A DNA stretch of 64,000 nucleotides from Polytrichum commune (GCA_950295325.1 OX485804.1:16430001-16494000), one strand, 5' to 3'. Counted from the first letter of the stretch, positions 11,942 through 22,830 are shown. The notes: a model not told the origin generated them from the letters alone. Numbers and translations are program-made.

Positions 11942-14809
11942 CTATCGTCTTCTTCCGCGGTGGGGTCCTCCCATGTTCCGGAATGGTCGCTGAGACGAAG
12001 GGCCATATTCTGCAACAAAGTCCGGTCTCATTGTCTCTTCTTCAGGTACGATCGTGTTCTCCACCTCTCTCTGAACCTGCAATGCTCTTGAAATCACACC
12101 GTACCTGGTGGCTCCAAACTCATTTATCAGGCTATGGTGTGGTCCGATGATGAAATAGGTAGAGCACATGGCCTCCATACAACGCAACCAGCGAGCCGAT
12201 CGGTAATTGATTTTCGTCAAAATTAGCGCCTCTCGATTTGTCTTGCTCAACAAATTAACGTTGTAAGTGAAATTGTACTCCAAACACCAGCTTCCCAAAA
12301 TAGCTGCAAAAATCGCGGCTCGAAAACATACTGGGTCGCGGTGCTGGCGATGGTCAAAAGAAAATTGCATGTAAGCCACATTGCAATCCTGAGGTGTCAT
12401 GAATGAACCAGGAATCAGTGGCCAATTGTATTCCAAACTATCCACCAGGGCGTTAGTAGGCCACTTGTACCGCCTCGGGCAGTTGCAAAACCTGAGGTCA
12501 TTCCTCACATTCAAAGGGGGTTCCCTGCTCCATCCAGCACAGATACGGCGATAGACCTTGTCATGAGACTGACTTGGATCAGTACTCACTTGTCTTGATT
12601 GGCCGACATCCTCTAAAATCCATTCCAAAGCCTTCCAGGTTGGAATTGGCTGTTCCACATCCTCGTCGAACAGGGCCTCGTACTCTCCCAAGAACTTATG
12701 TGCCAATGGGCTTCTTACTCGGCTCGGAGTATTGAGCATCCTATGGACCTGGTTAGGAGGAGGTAAAAAGAACGTTACTTGATTCTGCAAATTCACTTGT
12801 GCTCTTCCTCCTGTCTGTTCCATTTGCTGATCCATCCTGTGCATTCTCTCCTTCAGCTGGTCATACTTGAATTGGTAGTGTCCGGGGCCAAGGTCAAGTC
12901 GTTTGCTGGTTGCCAACCTCTCCGAGCTAGCGTCCATCGCAGCTTGCAAAAAGTTGTCCCCTCTTAAACTCGACCTCACCCTAGCAAACTCAGCTGCCCA
13001 ATTCTTCAGCAAGGGTAAAGGACAAATTGTCAATGCGGTGTCAACCGCTACATTCCAGAATTGGAGATCTACCTCCCGCTGGGGTGGGTTTAACTCCAAA
13101 GCTGCCACCTGATGTCTTCTTTGTTGTAGTGACAACTCCAGTTGAGTGTAGTAGGTAAAAACTCTGACCCCAAATTCAGCTATACTCTGAAACATCTTGA
13201 AGGGATCAGTCACTCTTAATCCTCCTCTCACTAAAATCTCGGCGAGAAGGTTCTCACACCCATCCATTAGGGATTCTGCCCATAACTTCTCAAAATCAGA
13301 ATTGCTTAGAATTTGGTTGGATTGCAGGCTATAGACCAAAAAGAAGATATCCCGCTGTAACTCAAAGTTTTTGAACAAGGAGGTAAAGGGTGGACACACA
13401 CTCTCAATGGCCCACACACCTGACTTCATTCTCTCAATCCTTCTCCTTTTTGCTTCCAGCTCAATGTTCTGCCTCTCCAACCTCTCTTCTAATTCTTTGA
13501 TTTTCTCTCCACTCTCCAAAATCTCCCGCTCACTCACAAAGACAGCTTGTATCTGAGCCTTAAGGGATTGATTTTCTTTGGACTTACTGGCTATAGCCTT
13601 CTCTTGTCTTACCCTAAGACCTTCCCAGATATTTTTTTCTCTCTCTAAAGCCTCTTTCTCTTTCACCAGCTGGTTCTTCTCATTTGTGGCTAGGGTTAAC
13701 TCTGTAAACACCATTCCACACTTATCCTGCCACTCTTTTTGACTTTTAACACTCTCTGTGAGCTTCTCTTCCAGTTGGGCCTCTCTGATTTGCAAGCTGA
13801 TGTTGAGACCTTGCAACTGACTCTCTTTCTCTTTGGCTAGGGTTAATTCTGCTTGTAATTTGTGTATTACCCCTTCTCTGTCATGTGACTCTGGTGTGGG
13901 GCTCAATTCTGACCCTAACTCAAAAATTTGTGAAGGTACTACCAACCTAGGTAAAACCTGAAAATTTTCCCTAGGTCCTCCTATGCTTGCAAAATCCCCG
14001 CATAACTCTATGCTTTCCTCTACAATCTCGGGTGGGTCCGGACTGGCTATAGGCGACATAACAATGCGACGCTCCGGAGATGGAGCAAAATACCTAGGAC
14101 GACTCAAAAAGGGTGGAACTGATCTAAAGGAACTTGGAGAACTGGACACAACCGACAACTGGCACAAAATGCCCATATAGCCTGCACACCTCAATGGTAC
14201 CGGTCGCTTCTCCCTCTGCTTCTCAATCTCCTCTTGCATGCGGAGTCTGAGTTCCTCGGCCCAGTTGTATCTGGTGCCTCTCATCAGCGCCGTGAATGCT
14301 GCACATACCATGCAATGTTCCATTTTGCTCCCCTCCTCACCCAGTTGGATTCTCTGATGAAACACTTCCAACCATTCCTTCCAGGGTGAGCTCGCTAGTT
14401 CGATGCACCAGCCCATAGCCTCTGAATCAAATGCTAAACTTCCTCCTTTGAAAACTACTTCCCATTCCCTTGCACTGATAGGTAATTCAGCATTGAGTAG
14501 CGGCTGGCCATCCTCTTCAGGTAAGGTAGTCGCTCTGGCTATAGCCCCTGAGTTAAATTGCACACTCTCATTCTACACTTTAATCTCTCGAAACTCACTC
14601 GCCAATGCAGATTCAAAAAACTCAGACAAATCTGCTTGCCATGGCCATGAGATTTCTAACCTACACAAAAACTCCCATAGCCCAGCAGCTCTCACTTGTG
14701 GCTCTCTCTTCCGAATCTGATCTCTCACAACCTCTGGTAATTCCTGAAACACTAAGGGCTCAATTGTTACTCGACCCCTCTTGCGCTGCCTCTTTGACGA
14801 CTCTGCCAT
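11942..14809 (-). CDS. Accessory 3' ORF of the retrotransposon (coiled coil, basic tail), split by one TAG
   Basis: From the ATG at 14809 the frame encodes 78 residues (starting MAESSKRQRKRGRV, a nuclear-localisation-like basic run), reaches a TAG at 14573-14575, and then continues in the same frame for another ~875 codons to 11942. Residues ~300-470 of the joined frame form a long Glu/Lys/Leu coiled coil. The C-terminal half is globular with no motif I recognise, and the protein ends in GGPHRGRRR. I see no signal peptide or membrane segment, so an envelope role is not supported. Extra ORFs downstream of pol are known in some Tat-type elements. The stop could be a recent mutation, or it could be read through. 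Function unknown; DNA or RNA binding is a reasonable guess from the basic ends. Confidence 0.7.
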
Positions 14810-15683
14810 CTTTTGATTATAGCCTGCAAACCACTCCTCAACCACTCTCCTGATTAACCTCAATCTCAATGGTAGTCAAGATTACTGCTTGTTTCGCTCA
14901 GTATTCTCAGAGAACACTCAAAATTTCACACAGTCCTCACAATTTGAACTCTGAAATCTCCCTCGGCATGCACACTCGAACTCACACTACACATTCGTTG
15001 ATTCACTCTCAGCTGGTAACCACTAATGCACCTGTTGCATTTGTGAGGGATCCTTTGATTATAGCCTGAACTTGGTAAGAGCTTGCTCGAATTCGCGCCG
15101 CCATGTGTGGTGTGTGACAAATCATGATTAAGAGGGGAGTGGTTAGGCTCACCCGCCCCCATTATGGGCCTTGCATGATTATAGCCAGCTTTCATCATTT
15201 AACAACCCTTCAGATTTTCATCATGAGATTGTTTCCAATCATTTCTTCCTCCATTAAGCTCAATCAATCTTATCAGACCTAAATAATTAAATGAGTATCA
15301 TGTGTTATTTCCAAGATTATAGCCTATTACCATTAATTTCTAGTTTTAGTTTTGGCTTTGAAATCTAATCTTTATTAAAAGTTTAGTAGTAATTAGGCAA
15401 ATTAAAAAAAACGTCTACACTGATGTTTTAATATTTCAATTCAAAATTTAAAATCAACCTACCTGTCTTTATCGCTTCATCGAAATATGTTCTTTGCATT
15501 ATCTTTTCTCTTTGATAGATTGATTTTAGGCTGATGCTTAAATTCCCTTTGTTATGATTAACTTGATTATTGCCCAATTTAATAATTCGCGGCGTGCTAC
15601 CTAGTAATTTGAAAAATTTGAAAAATTTGCTCTTTATTACTTTTCAAACTATCTTCCCCCCTTATTTATTATACTAACTGACC
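14810..15683. promoter_or_regulatory. Non-coding gap between pol and the 3' ORF with repeated GATTATAGCC
   Basis: This AT-rich gap separates the end of gag-pol from the accessory ORF. GATTATAGCC occurs at 15057, 15177 and 15315, and once at its lower edge (14815), each a half-form of the GGCTATAGCC palindrome found elsewhere in the element. On the transcribed strand the repeats read GGCTATAATC and sit upstream of the accessory ORF. They could therefore be promoter or binding elements that allow that ORF to be expressed separately. No experimental signal can be inferred beyond this spacing. Confidence 0.45.
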
Positions 15684-18600
15684 TCAGTTAGTACAATAAA
15701 TCTTAAGACGATTGCCATTAATGCGAGTAGCTAAGGGTCGACCTTGAAAATCTTCTAGATCGCAAGAGCCATTTTCATAACTTTTAACCACTTTATAAGG
15801 ACCTTGCCAACGAATTTTAAATTTTCCAGGAAATTTTTGAAAACGACTATCATAAAGTAAGACTAAGTCATTATCAGAGATGACTTTATTCTTCATCTTA
15901 CTATCATAGTAGGTTTTCCGCCATTTTTGAATTGCGGCTGTATTGAGATAAGCTTGTGCTCGGATTTCATCCAATTTTTCCAACATTGCAATCCGTTCCT
16001 CTAATGATTCTGAGTCATCTAATCGCTCTTCCAACGCTATACGTAAAGATGGTAATTCCAATTCGATGGGTAGAATAGCCTCTTGGCCATAAACCAATTG
16101 AAAAGGGGTAAATTTGGTTGTGACTTTATAGGCTGTACGATATGCCCATAAAGCATCCAATAACTTAATGTCCCAGTCAACCATAGAACCTTGGACCGTT
16201 TTGGTAATGATTTTACACAGAATTCCATTAGTCTTCTCTGTTTGACCATTGGCTCTCGGGTGATATGGGGTAGTAAGGCGATGTTTAATCTTGTATTTAT
16301 CAGTTAATAACTCAATGACATCATTAACAAAATGGGTACCTCTATCGCTAATCAACTCTCGTGGACAACCAAAGCGTGAGAGGATATTAGTTTTAAGGAA
16401 TTTAGCCACTGTTTCTTTATCATCCCGTTTAGTGGCTTCAGCCTCAGCCCATTTAGTGGCATAATCTGTAGCAACTAAAATATAACGATGACGTCCACTC
16501 TTACTAGGAGGGTTAATTGGACCAACAAAATCAATTCCCCATTTCTCAAAGGGTGCCAATGCTAGGATAGGGTGTAATGGCATTGCTGATGTGTCTGTAG
16601 GTTTACCCACCCTTTGACAAACGTCACACTGTCTAGCGTAAGTGACACAATCATTAAATAGGGTGGGCCACCAATATCCTGCTTGTAAGACTTTTCTAGC
16701 AGTGACATTCCCCGCAAAATGACCTCCTGCGGGGTCACTATGACATCCTTGCAAAATCAAGGGTATTTCTGAACTCAGAATACAACGTCTCAATACACCA
16801 TCTTTGCCCTTTTTGTACAACGTGTCGGCAATGATCGAGTATGGAGCTGCTCTAAAAGCCAATCGCTGTTGTTGTTTTTTAGAAAAATCCCTAGGGAATG
16901 TATTGGTTTGTAAGTAGTTAATTATCTCAGCGTATTCAGGAGACACCTTTTCTATGAAAAATAAATCAGCATCGGGGAAGGAGTCATCGATGGGTTCAGT
17001 GCCTAACGCATCACTTAACCGTGATAAGTGGTCTGCGTTAGCATGACTCTTACCAGGTCGAACTTGGATAGTGAAATTGAACTCTTGTAATAATAAAACC
17101 CATCTAGCTATTCTTCCACTTAATTGGGGTTTGTTTATCATGTACTTTAGGGCATCGTGATCGACATGGAATACAAACTTATACCCTAATAGGTAATGTC
17201 TAAACTTTTGCACTGAGAAGATCATTCCTAGGGCTTCCCTCTCCGTGACTGTATAATTACGCTCTGCCTGAACTAATTGACGACTAGCAAAGTATATAGG
17301 ATGGTCATGACCTTTCTCATCTTTTTGGCTTAACACAGCCCCAACTGCTACATTTGACGCATCCACATACACTTCAAAGTCTTTTTCCCAATTAGGAGCT
17401 ACTAATATTGGTGCAGAGGCTAATTTCTTTTTAAGTTTATTAAAGGCTTCCGTACATGCCTGAGTCCAAACGGGTGGGGTATTGGTCCTCTTTAACAATT
17501 CAGTCAATGGCATAGCGATGACCGAATAACGAAAGATGAAACGACGATAGTAGCCCGTGTGTCCTAAAAATCCTTTGACCTCTGAAACGGTGGTTGGTAT
17601 AGGTAATGAAGAGATGATTGCGATTTTCTCAGGGTCAGTCGCAACCCCTTGTTTTGATATTATGTGACCTACCAACTTACCAAATGGTACCAGAAACACT
17701 GACTTGGCTGTATTAATAGAAATTCCAACTTTCATACACTCATCAAAACATTCTTGAAGATGTTGTGCATGTTTCTCTTTGGTGCTATAGACTGCAAAAT
17801 CATCCAGGAAGACTTCCATTGTACGATGGAGATATTTCTGAAATGTGTTAACCCCTAATCTAGAAAAGGTTCCAGGGGAGTTACACATACCAAACGGCAT
17901 ACGGGCATGTGCGAAGACACCCCATGGTGTCGTGAAAGGAGTTAAGGGACGGTGGGGTGGATATATTGAAATTTGGTTATACCCAGAAAATCCATCCATA
18001 AAGGAATAACAATCATATCCTGCTACTCCGTCCAACATACTGTCTGTGAATGGTAGAGGAAAATAATCCTTCTTAGTGACACTGTTTAACTTCCGATAAT
18101 CCACGCATATTCGTAGTTTGCCGTTTTTCTTTGGTACTACGACTATGGGTGACACCCAATCACTATATGGAATAGGATAGATAATGCCGACTTCCAACAA
18201 TTTATCCACTTCTTCCTTAACTAATAGGGAATATTTTGGATTCATCCTATATTGTCTTTGTCGAACGGGGGTTGTTCCTTCCTCTAAAATAATCTTATGC
18301 TCACAGATCTCTGGGGGAACTCCTCGCAAATCTTTGTACGTCCATGCAAAGACTTTAATATTCCTCTTAAAGAAATCTCTCCAAAACTTCCACTCATCAT
18401 CCGTTATTTTCTCATAGACTTTGATAATGCGGGGTGTGTTATCATCACTCAAATTCATATCTTTACACACATTCTTAACCACGTAATTTTTGACAGGTTG
18501 GTCAGACTCAAACATGGTAGACTCCCATTTCTTAGCTAATTCATCCTTAACCAGTGTTTGGGGTCGTTCTTCTTCTTCTTGTACGATATGGACTAGTCTT

Positions 18601-21428
18601 AGTTGGTCAAAACTATGTATTTTCGTATTGTTGACCATGTTTACCGGTAAGGTATTCTGCCAGGCTAGAATAGCATCATCAGAATCTCCATCACCAAGTG
18701 CACAAAAGTACTCTCCCATTCCTACGGGGCCATATTGGAATGGTTTATCGTTTATCCGGTGTATGGATTCACTCACCGTAGTCTCCCTTTCTGTTTCATA
18801 GCCATCATCACTGGTGAACTCAGTTTCCTCATCTTGCGTTTCACCATGATATTGGGTAGGAAATAAAGGTAAAATTATTTTCTTTAACCCACTTCCAATG
18901 GTCAGTGTACCTTTCCCCCAATCTTCTTTGGCTTGTGCATCTAGCAACCATGTGCGTCCAAGAAGACCTGGATAAGACTGTACACCGTCCATTGTCTTAA
19001 AGACGACATAATCAATCTTATACTCAATATTGGCTACGAGAGTTGGAATTTGTTCCAATACTCCTAAGGGTTTTACTCGACTGATGTCTGCCATTTTTAA
19101 AATAATGGTGGTAGAGACTACATTAGATATCCCTAATTCGTTCATGGTTTCCACATTCATCAAATTGACACTTGATCCCGTGTCAATTTGGAATCCCGGT
19201 ATAAGAGCACCTCCTATAATGACATCAACGGTTGGGGCTCCCGGATCTCGACTTAAAGTAATGTCATGGACTGTTGCCGGTTTAGGCCGTTTACGTATCA
19301 TGGATGAACTTAAGGAATTGCGACATTGTGGTGCAACAGCCAACAATTGTTTCATTGTGATAGTTGGTTGTATTTTATCTAGATCTTCCATGATATCATA
19401 GGGTTTAAGGTCCTTAGATAACATCATCGTTCTAGACGATCGTGATGATGTCATTTTACCCTTAGGCCTTTCTCTCCTTGCTAAGGTCTTTAGACAGGGG
19501 TGAAGAACATTAGTGGGTACAATAGGTGTATGAGGGTTGGAGACAACAACTGGAGGGTTGGTAACAACAGATGGCGATGGAATCTGAGCTTGCTCAAGAA
19601 TCGTTGTTGGTACAACGTTAGCTTCCACAATTATTTTATCCTTTGGAGCTCTGATCAAGGGTGCTTGAGCATATTCAGAGAGACTCGTTTCCAAGTCACT
19701 GTGTTGTTCATTAAACCTCTCAGTACTAGACCCATTTTGTTGCTTTAAAGGTTGTTTTTGGGATCTAGTGGTCACTACACTCACTTCCTCGTCTAATCTC
19801 TTAGAGTGTTGAACTCTATGGACATTACGATCCTGTCTCTCATCCTCTTGTATAGTCACATGTTTACCTTTCTTCCAATCTCTATCAGATGGTGGACCCT
19901 CCTTACGGGGTTGATCACACTCGGTTGTAGGATGTCCTGCCTCTTTACAATTTCCACACAAAGGTATATATTGTTGAACCTTTCTAGGATTAGGACAGTC
20001 TCCTGCATAATGACCTATCTCTCCACATCTGAAACACACTACATACTGGTTGGGCATCGGTGTCTTATAATTTTGGGTTCGGGGGTTATATGGAGGACCC
20101 CTCCAATTTGGTGGTTGATTGGTATCACCCCAAGTTGGTTGATTCCCAAAACTAAGAGGCACTTGCCGACGGTTGAAATTTCTTTTGGGGTTATATCCCA
20201 TGTTGGACATATCACCCATTCGCTCTTGTTGCCAAGGTCGGGATTGGTTAGCATCTATCTGGTTGACCGCACGATTTCTAGGTAAATTCCAACACTCATT
20301 GACTGAATGATTCCCTCCACAGAAAGTGCACTTAACTCTCAAACCTTTGGGAGTGGGACATTCATTAGACAGATGACCATGACCCTTACAGTTATTACAC
20401 CATACATTGGTTCTCTCTTCAGTTGGTGGGGGTCTTTTATTAGCCCCTTTTGTGATCTTTACCTCTAGATCTGCTAACTTCTTTGTGATATCCATAAGGG
20501 CTAGTTCTTGTGAATTGTTTTGAACCACGGGTGTAGGCTTCATCATTAGCCTTGGGGGTGTAAACAAATCTGCACTAGGATGTTTGAACTGTGTGGCATC
20601 TATCATGGGCTTAGCACCTGGATATGTTAGTGATTGACCAGGCAACACTGGGTGATAAGACTGATCATTCCCATGTAGGTCATAGAGGTCGTAGTTATAA
20701 GTATCAAAAGTGTATCGATCCTCTATACGGGACTCTTCCCAAGCTTTTGCCAAAGCAAAAGCTGCCTCAGCAGTAGCTGGAGCTCTCTCTCTCACATATA
20801 ATTTTAACTCAAAAGGATATAGACCTCCTATGAATATATTCCGTAAGAAATTATTCGGGATTTGATGGTTGGGCATTCTCAGTAGGATGTCACTCATTCT
20901 TCCCCAGTAATTGTCAATGGTTTCATTTATACTCATACGAATGGTTCTCAATTTCTCCATTAAACTGTTTTCAAACCCCAAGGGCCTAAAATATTGCAGG
21001 AATGCATTCTTAAGGTCGTTCCAGTTAGCAAATGGTTGCTGACGGGAAAACCATAAGAATGCGTTCTCTTGCAATGTTGCTGCAAATACTTCCATTTGTT
21101 TGTCCGGAGGTACGCTATTTGCAGCACATGCAATCTCGAATTTCCTCACATGGACATCAGGATCTGTTCCCGGTCTACCCTGAAAATAGGGTAAGTTTAC
21201 TACACTATTGATCCTAGGAGGATTAGCCGCCATATTGGGTAGCGGTACTATCGGTGGTAGCTGTACTACGGGTTGTAATTGTACTACTGGTTGTAAGGGA
21301 GGAGGTACTAATTGTGCTATGGGTACTGACGGTGTATAAGGCGTAAACAATGGGTTGCCTTGTACATTGGCGTAAGCCTTTGGGTCAAGTTCAGGAGATG
21401 GTGTGCATTCATAGGCAGTAGCCCACAA
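15684..21428 (-). CDS. gag-pol: Gag-Pol polyprotein (Ty3/gypsy order: Gag, PR, RT, RNase H, IN)
   Basis: One uninterrupted frame of 1,914 codons with no frameshift between gag and pol. Gag domain ~100-230 (PYFQGRPGTDPDVHVRKF...); CCHC-type zinc knuckles ~345-390 and ~465-510; aspartic protease with DTGSS near 750; reverse transcriptase ~1040-1260 with FLDD near 1208; RNase H ~1310-1440; integrase HHCC ~1565-1610, catalytic D, D and E near 1630, 1695 and 1731, then RWQGPYKV and a short end without a chromodomain. All key residues are present, so it should be active. The listed 5' end is a TTG. The frame stays open to 21740 but has no ATG until 21233 (MAANPPRIN...). The real start is thus either 21233 or upstream, through splicing, frameshifting or a non-AUG codon. 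The upstream part is Pro-rich and looks coding. Confidence 0.95.
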   Translation of the reverse strand: MWATAYECTPSPELDPKAYANVQGNPLFTPYTPSVPIAQLVPPPLQPVVQLQPVVQLPPIVPLPNMAANPPRINSVVNLPYFQGRPGTDPDVHVRKFEIACAANSVPPDKQMEVFAATLQENAFLWFSRQQPFANWNDLKNAFLQYFRPLGFENSLMEKLRTIRMSINETIDNYWGRMSDILLRMPNHQIPNNFLRNIFIGGLYPFELKLYVRERAPATAEAAFALAKAWEESRIEDRYTFDTYNYDLYDLHGNDQSYHPVLPGQSLTYPGAKPMIDATQFKHPSADLFTPPRLMMKPTPVVQNNSQELALMDITKKLADLEVKITKGANKRPPPTEERTNVWCNNCKGHGHLSNECPTPKGLRVKCTFCGGNHSVNECWNLPRNRAVNQIDANQSRPWQQERMGDMSNMGYNPKRNFNRRQVPLSFGNQPTWGDTNQPPNWRGPPYNPRTQNYKTPMPNQYVVCFRCGEIGHYAGDCPNPRKVQQYIPLCGNCKEAGHPTTECDQPRKEGPPSDRDWKKGKHVTIQEDERQDRNVHRVQHSKRLDEEVSVVTTRSQKQPLKQQNGSSTERFNEQHSDLETSLSEYAQAPLIRAPKDKIIVEANVVPTTILEQAQIPSPSVVTNPPVVVSNPHTPIVPTNVLHPCLKTLARRERPKGKMTSSRSSRTMMLSKDLKPYDIMEDLDKIQPTITMKQLLAVAPQCRNSLSSSMIRKRPKPATVHDITLSRDPGAPTVDVIIGGALIPGFQIDTGSSVNLMNVETMNELGISNVVSTTIILKMADISRVKPLGVLEQIPTLVANIEYKIDYVVFKTMDGVQSYPGLLGRTWLLDAQAKEDWGKGTLTIGSGLKKIILPLFPTQYHGETQDEETEFTSDDGYETERETTVSESIHRINDKPFQYGPVGMGEYFCALGDGDSDDAILAWQNTLPVNMVNNTKIHSFDQLRLVHIVQEEEERPQTLVKDELAKKWESTMFESDQPVKNYVVKNVCKDMNLSDDNTPRIIKVYEKITDDEWKFWRDFFKRNIKVFAWTYKDLRGVPPEICEHKIILEEGTTPVRQRQYRMNPKYSLLVKEEVDKLLEVGIIYPIPYSDWVSPIVVVPKKNGKLRICVDYRKLNSVTKKDYFPLPFTDSMLDGVAGYDCYSFMDGFSGYNQISIYPPHRPLTPFTTPWGVFAHARMPFGMCNSPGTFSRLGVNTFQKYLHRTMEVFLDDFAVYSTKEKHAQHLQECFDECMKVGISINTAKSVFLVPFGKLVGHIISKQGVATDPEKIAIISSLPIPTTVSEVKGFLGHTGYYRRFIFRYSVIAMPLTELLKRTNTPPVWTQACTEAFNKLKKKLASAPILVAPNWEKDFEVYVDASNVAVGAVLSQKDEKGHDHPIYFASRQLVQAERNYTVTEREALGMIFSVQKFRHYLLGYKFVFHVDHDALKYMINKPQLSGRIARWVLLLQEFNFTIQVRPGKSHANADHLSRLSDALGTEPIDDSFPDADLFFIEKVSPEYAEIINYLQTNTFPRDFSKKQQQRLAFRAAPYSIIADTLYKKGKDGVLRRCILSSEIPLILQGCHSDPAGGHFAGNVTARKVLQAGYWWPTLFNDCVTYARQCDVCQRVGKPTDTSAMPLHPILALAPFEKWGIDFVGPINPPSKSGRHRYILVATDYATKWAEAEATKRDDKETVAKFLKTNILSRFGCPRELISDRGTHFVNDVIELLTDKYKIKHRLTTPYHPRANGQTEKTNGILCKIITKTVQGSMVDWDIKLLDALWAYRTAYKVTTKFTPFQLVYGQEAILPIELELPSLRIALEERLDDSESLEERIAMLEKLDEIRAQAYLNTAAIQKWRKTYYDSKMKNKVISDNDLVLLYDSRFQKFPGKFKIRWQGPYKVVKSYENGSCDLEDFQGRPLATRINGNRLKIYCTN

Positions 21429-21756
21429 TGGTGGAGTAGGTGAACTGGTGAGAGGTGAATTATCAGTAAATAAAACTTTCGGTGATAAGAAATCCCTCTC
21501 AACACTTGTTGTAGGTTTATTTACTGGTGTCTTAAAAATATCTCCTGGGATACTACCAGAACCCTCTCTTGCTTCCTCTAAAAATGGCTTAACCCAACTT
21601 CGTCTTCTATCCTGTGTTTGTTTCCTATACTCTCTGGCTGCCGCTCTATCTTCTCTAGCTTTATCACTAGCTGCCTTCCTTACGGATGCAGATTGAGAAT
21701 GAGATTTTTCATGTGCGGATTCCAGTTTGACTATCTGTCCCTAACTACACCATCTT

Positions 21757-22257
21757 CTACCTACATATTAAACTAAACTTAATTGGGTGAAGGTAGAGTT
21801 GTACAGGTTCTCGCTGCATAAAGTCGGGTATAAAGGGTGTGGCTCGATAATTCGGGCTTCTGAATATAAACTTGTACTTCTTCCTAGATAACTTGATTCC
21901 TTGCCATGTACCGTCCACTGGAGGTACTACTCTCGACGTTACACTCTTCAATCTTCCGTAGATACAGAATAAGAACCAAAGGGAAAAGGGTAATACAGGG
22001 ATATCATTCTTCACAATCACTCTTCTATATTCCTCTCCTTGGTCCCAAACTCTGTTGGTAATATTCCACTGCAAATCTAAGGGTAAAGCTACAAATCGCT
22101 CTATGAATTCTTTGGGTGAGGGTACTCTCTCATGCTTAATACGGATTCCGTCCCCGTGGTAAGCAAGGCGAAAAAATCTATATAAAGCCGAAAATAAATA
22201 TGGTCCCGAATATACTTCAAATGCATTAGACTCAGATATTTGCCAACACCACTCCAT
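21757..22257 (-). CDS. Small ORF before gag, unknown function
   Basis: A 166-codon ATG frame (MEWCWQISESNAFEVY...) lying between the 5' LTR and gag, in a different frame from gag-pol. It ends only 16 nt before the gag frame opens at 21740. It is rich in aromatic and basic residues and has one hydrophobic stretch (VLPFSLWFLFCIYG) near residue 90. I recognise no domain. It could be the upstream exon or frame of a longer Gag, or a separate accessory protein. Its length without stops and the youth of the element make it likely to be real. Confidence 0.5.
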   Translation of the reverse strand: MEWCWQISESNAFEVYSGPYLFSALYRFFRLAYHGDGIRIKHERVPSPKEFIERFVALPLDLQWNITNRVWDQGEEYRRVIVKNDIPVLPFSLWFLFCIYGRLKSVTSRVVPPVDGTWQGIKLSRKKYKFIFRSPNYRATPFIPDFMQREPVQLYLHPIKFSLICR

Positions 22258-22270
22258 TAATTCTTCAAGA

Positions 22271-22741
22271 CTAACTAGAGCAATATCGACACTGGGTTAT
22301 GTCGATTGTCCTAGGCAGTCTCGGTAACTCTATTTGATCTTCTCTATAATATCCTCTACGAGTCTTCGTTAGGATCCTAGTTTGGCTTGTAGACACACTA
22401 CCCCCTTCTCTAAACTCTTGTACTTTCCCTTGTTGAATATGTCTCCACAATGTTTCAGCACCGGGAAGATTATCCTCTCTATACGGGTTTCTCCTCAATC
22501 TCTCTGACGTGTTATACACGTAGTGTTCTAGTCTAGTGAGTCTATCAGTGAAGATACTCAAAAGTTCATAAATTCGGTTATCAATTTTTATAATGGGTTG
22601 GGACACTGGACAAACATGATGAGACTTAGGGTAATTTGTAGGACTAGCGACAGGTGAATGACGTGGGTTGTGACTCCTAATCTCTTGCACCTTATCCCTA
22701 ATCCTATGCCCTCTAAGTCTCCATTTGTTTTGTGTATTCAT
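22271..22741 (-). CDS. First small ORF of the retrotransposon, unknown function
   Basis: Starts at the ATG at 22741 (MNTQNKWRLRGHRIRD...), about 70 nt inside the primer-binding site, and runs 156 codons. It is strongly basic, with many Arg, and ends CRYCSS. It precedes the 166-codon ORF with a 13-nt gap and is in the third minus-strand frame. The three successive ORFs before the pol enzymes therefore use all three frames. No domain recognised. A nucleic-acid-binding role is possible from its charge, but this is inference. Confidence 0.5.
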   Translation of the reverse strand: MNTQNKWRLRGHRIRDKVQEIRSHNPRHSPVASPTNYPKSHHVCPVSQPIIKIDNRIYELLSIFTDRLTRLEHYVYNTSERLRRNPYREDNLPGAETLWRHIQQGKVQEFREGGSVSTSQTRILTKTRRGYYREDQIELPRLPRTIDITQCRYCSS

Positions 22742-22809
22742 TGTAATTGACACCGGTCATTTGTTAATTATCCCTTTCCAATTTAACCTTAAAAGACGAC
22801 CACAGCCTT

Positions 22810-22826
22810 CCCCGGCAGCGGCGCCA
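22810..22826 (-). other. Primer-binding site complementary to tRNA-Asp
   Basis: The plus strand reads CCCCGGCAGCGGCGCCA four bases from the 5' LTR. This matches the 3' end of plant tRNA-Asp, including CCA, with one difference (AGC for AAC). On the element's own strand this is TGGCGCCGCTGCCGGGG, the usual form of a minus-strand primer site. tRNA-Asp primers are frequent in Tat/Athila-type elements. Confidence 0.88.
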
Positions 22827-22830
22827 AAAA

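Noticed and set aside
11942-14563. Accessory ORF as an envelope-like protein
   Set aside because: No signal peptide, no transmembrane segment and a long soluble coiled coil; position after pol alone is not enough.
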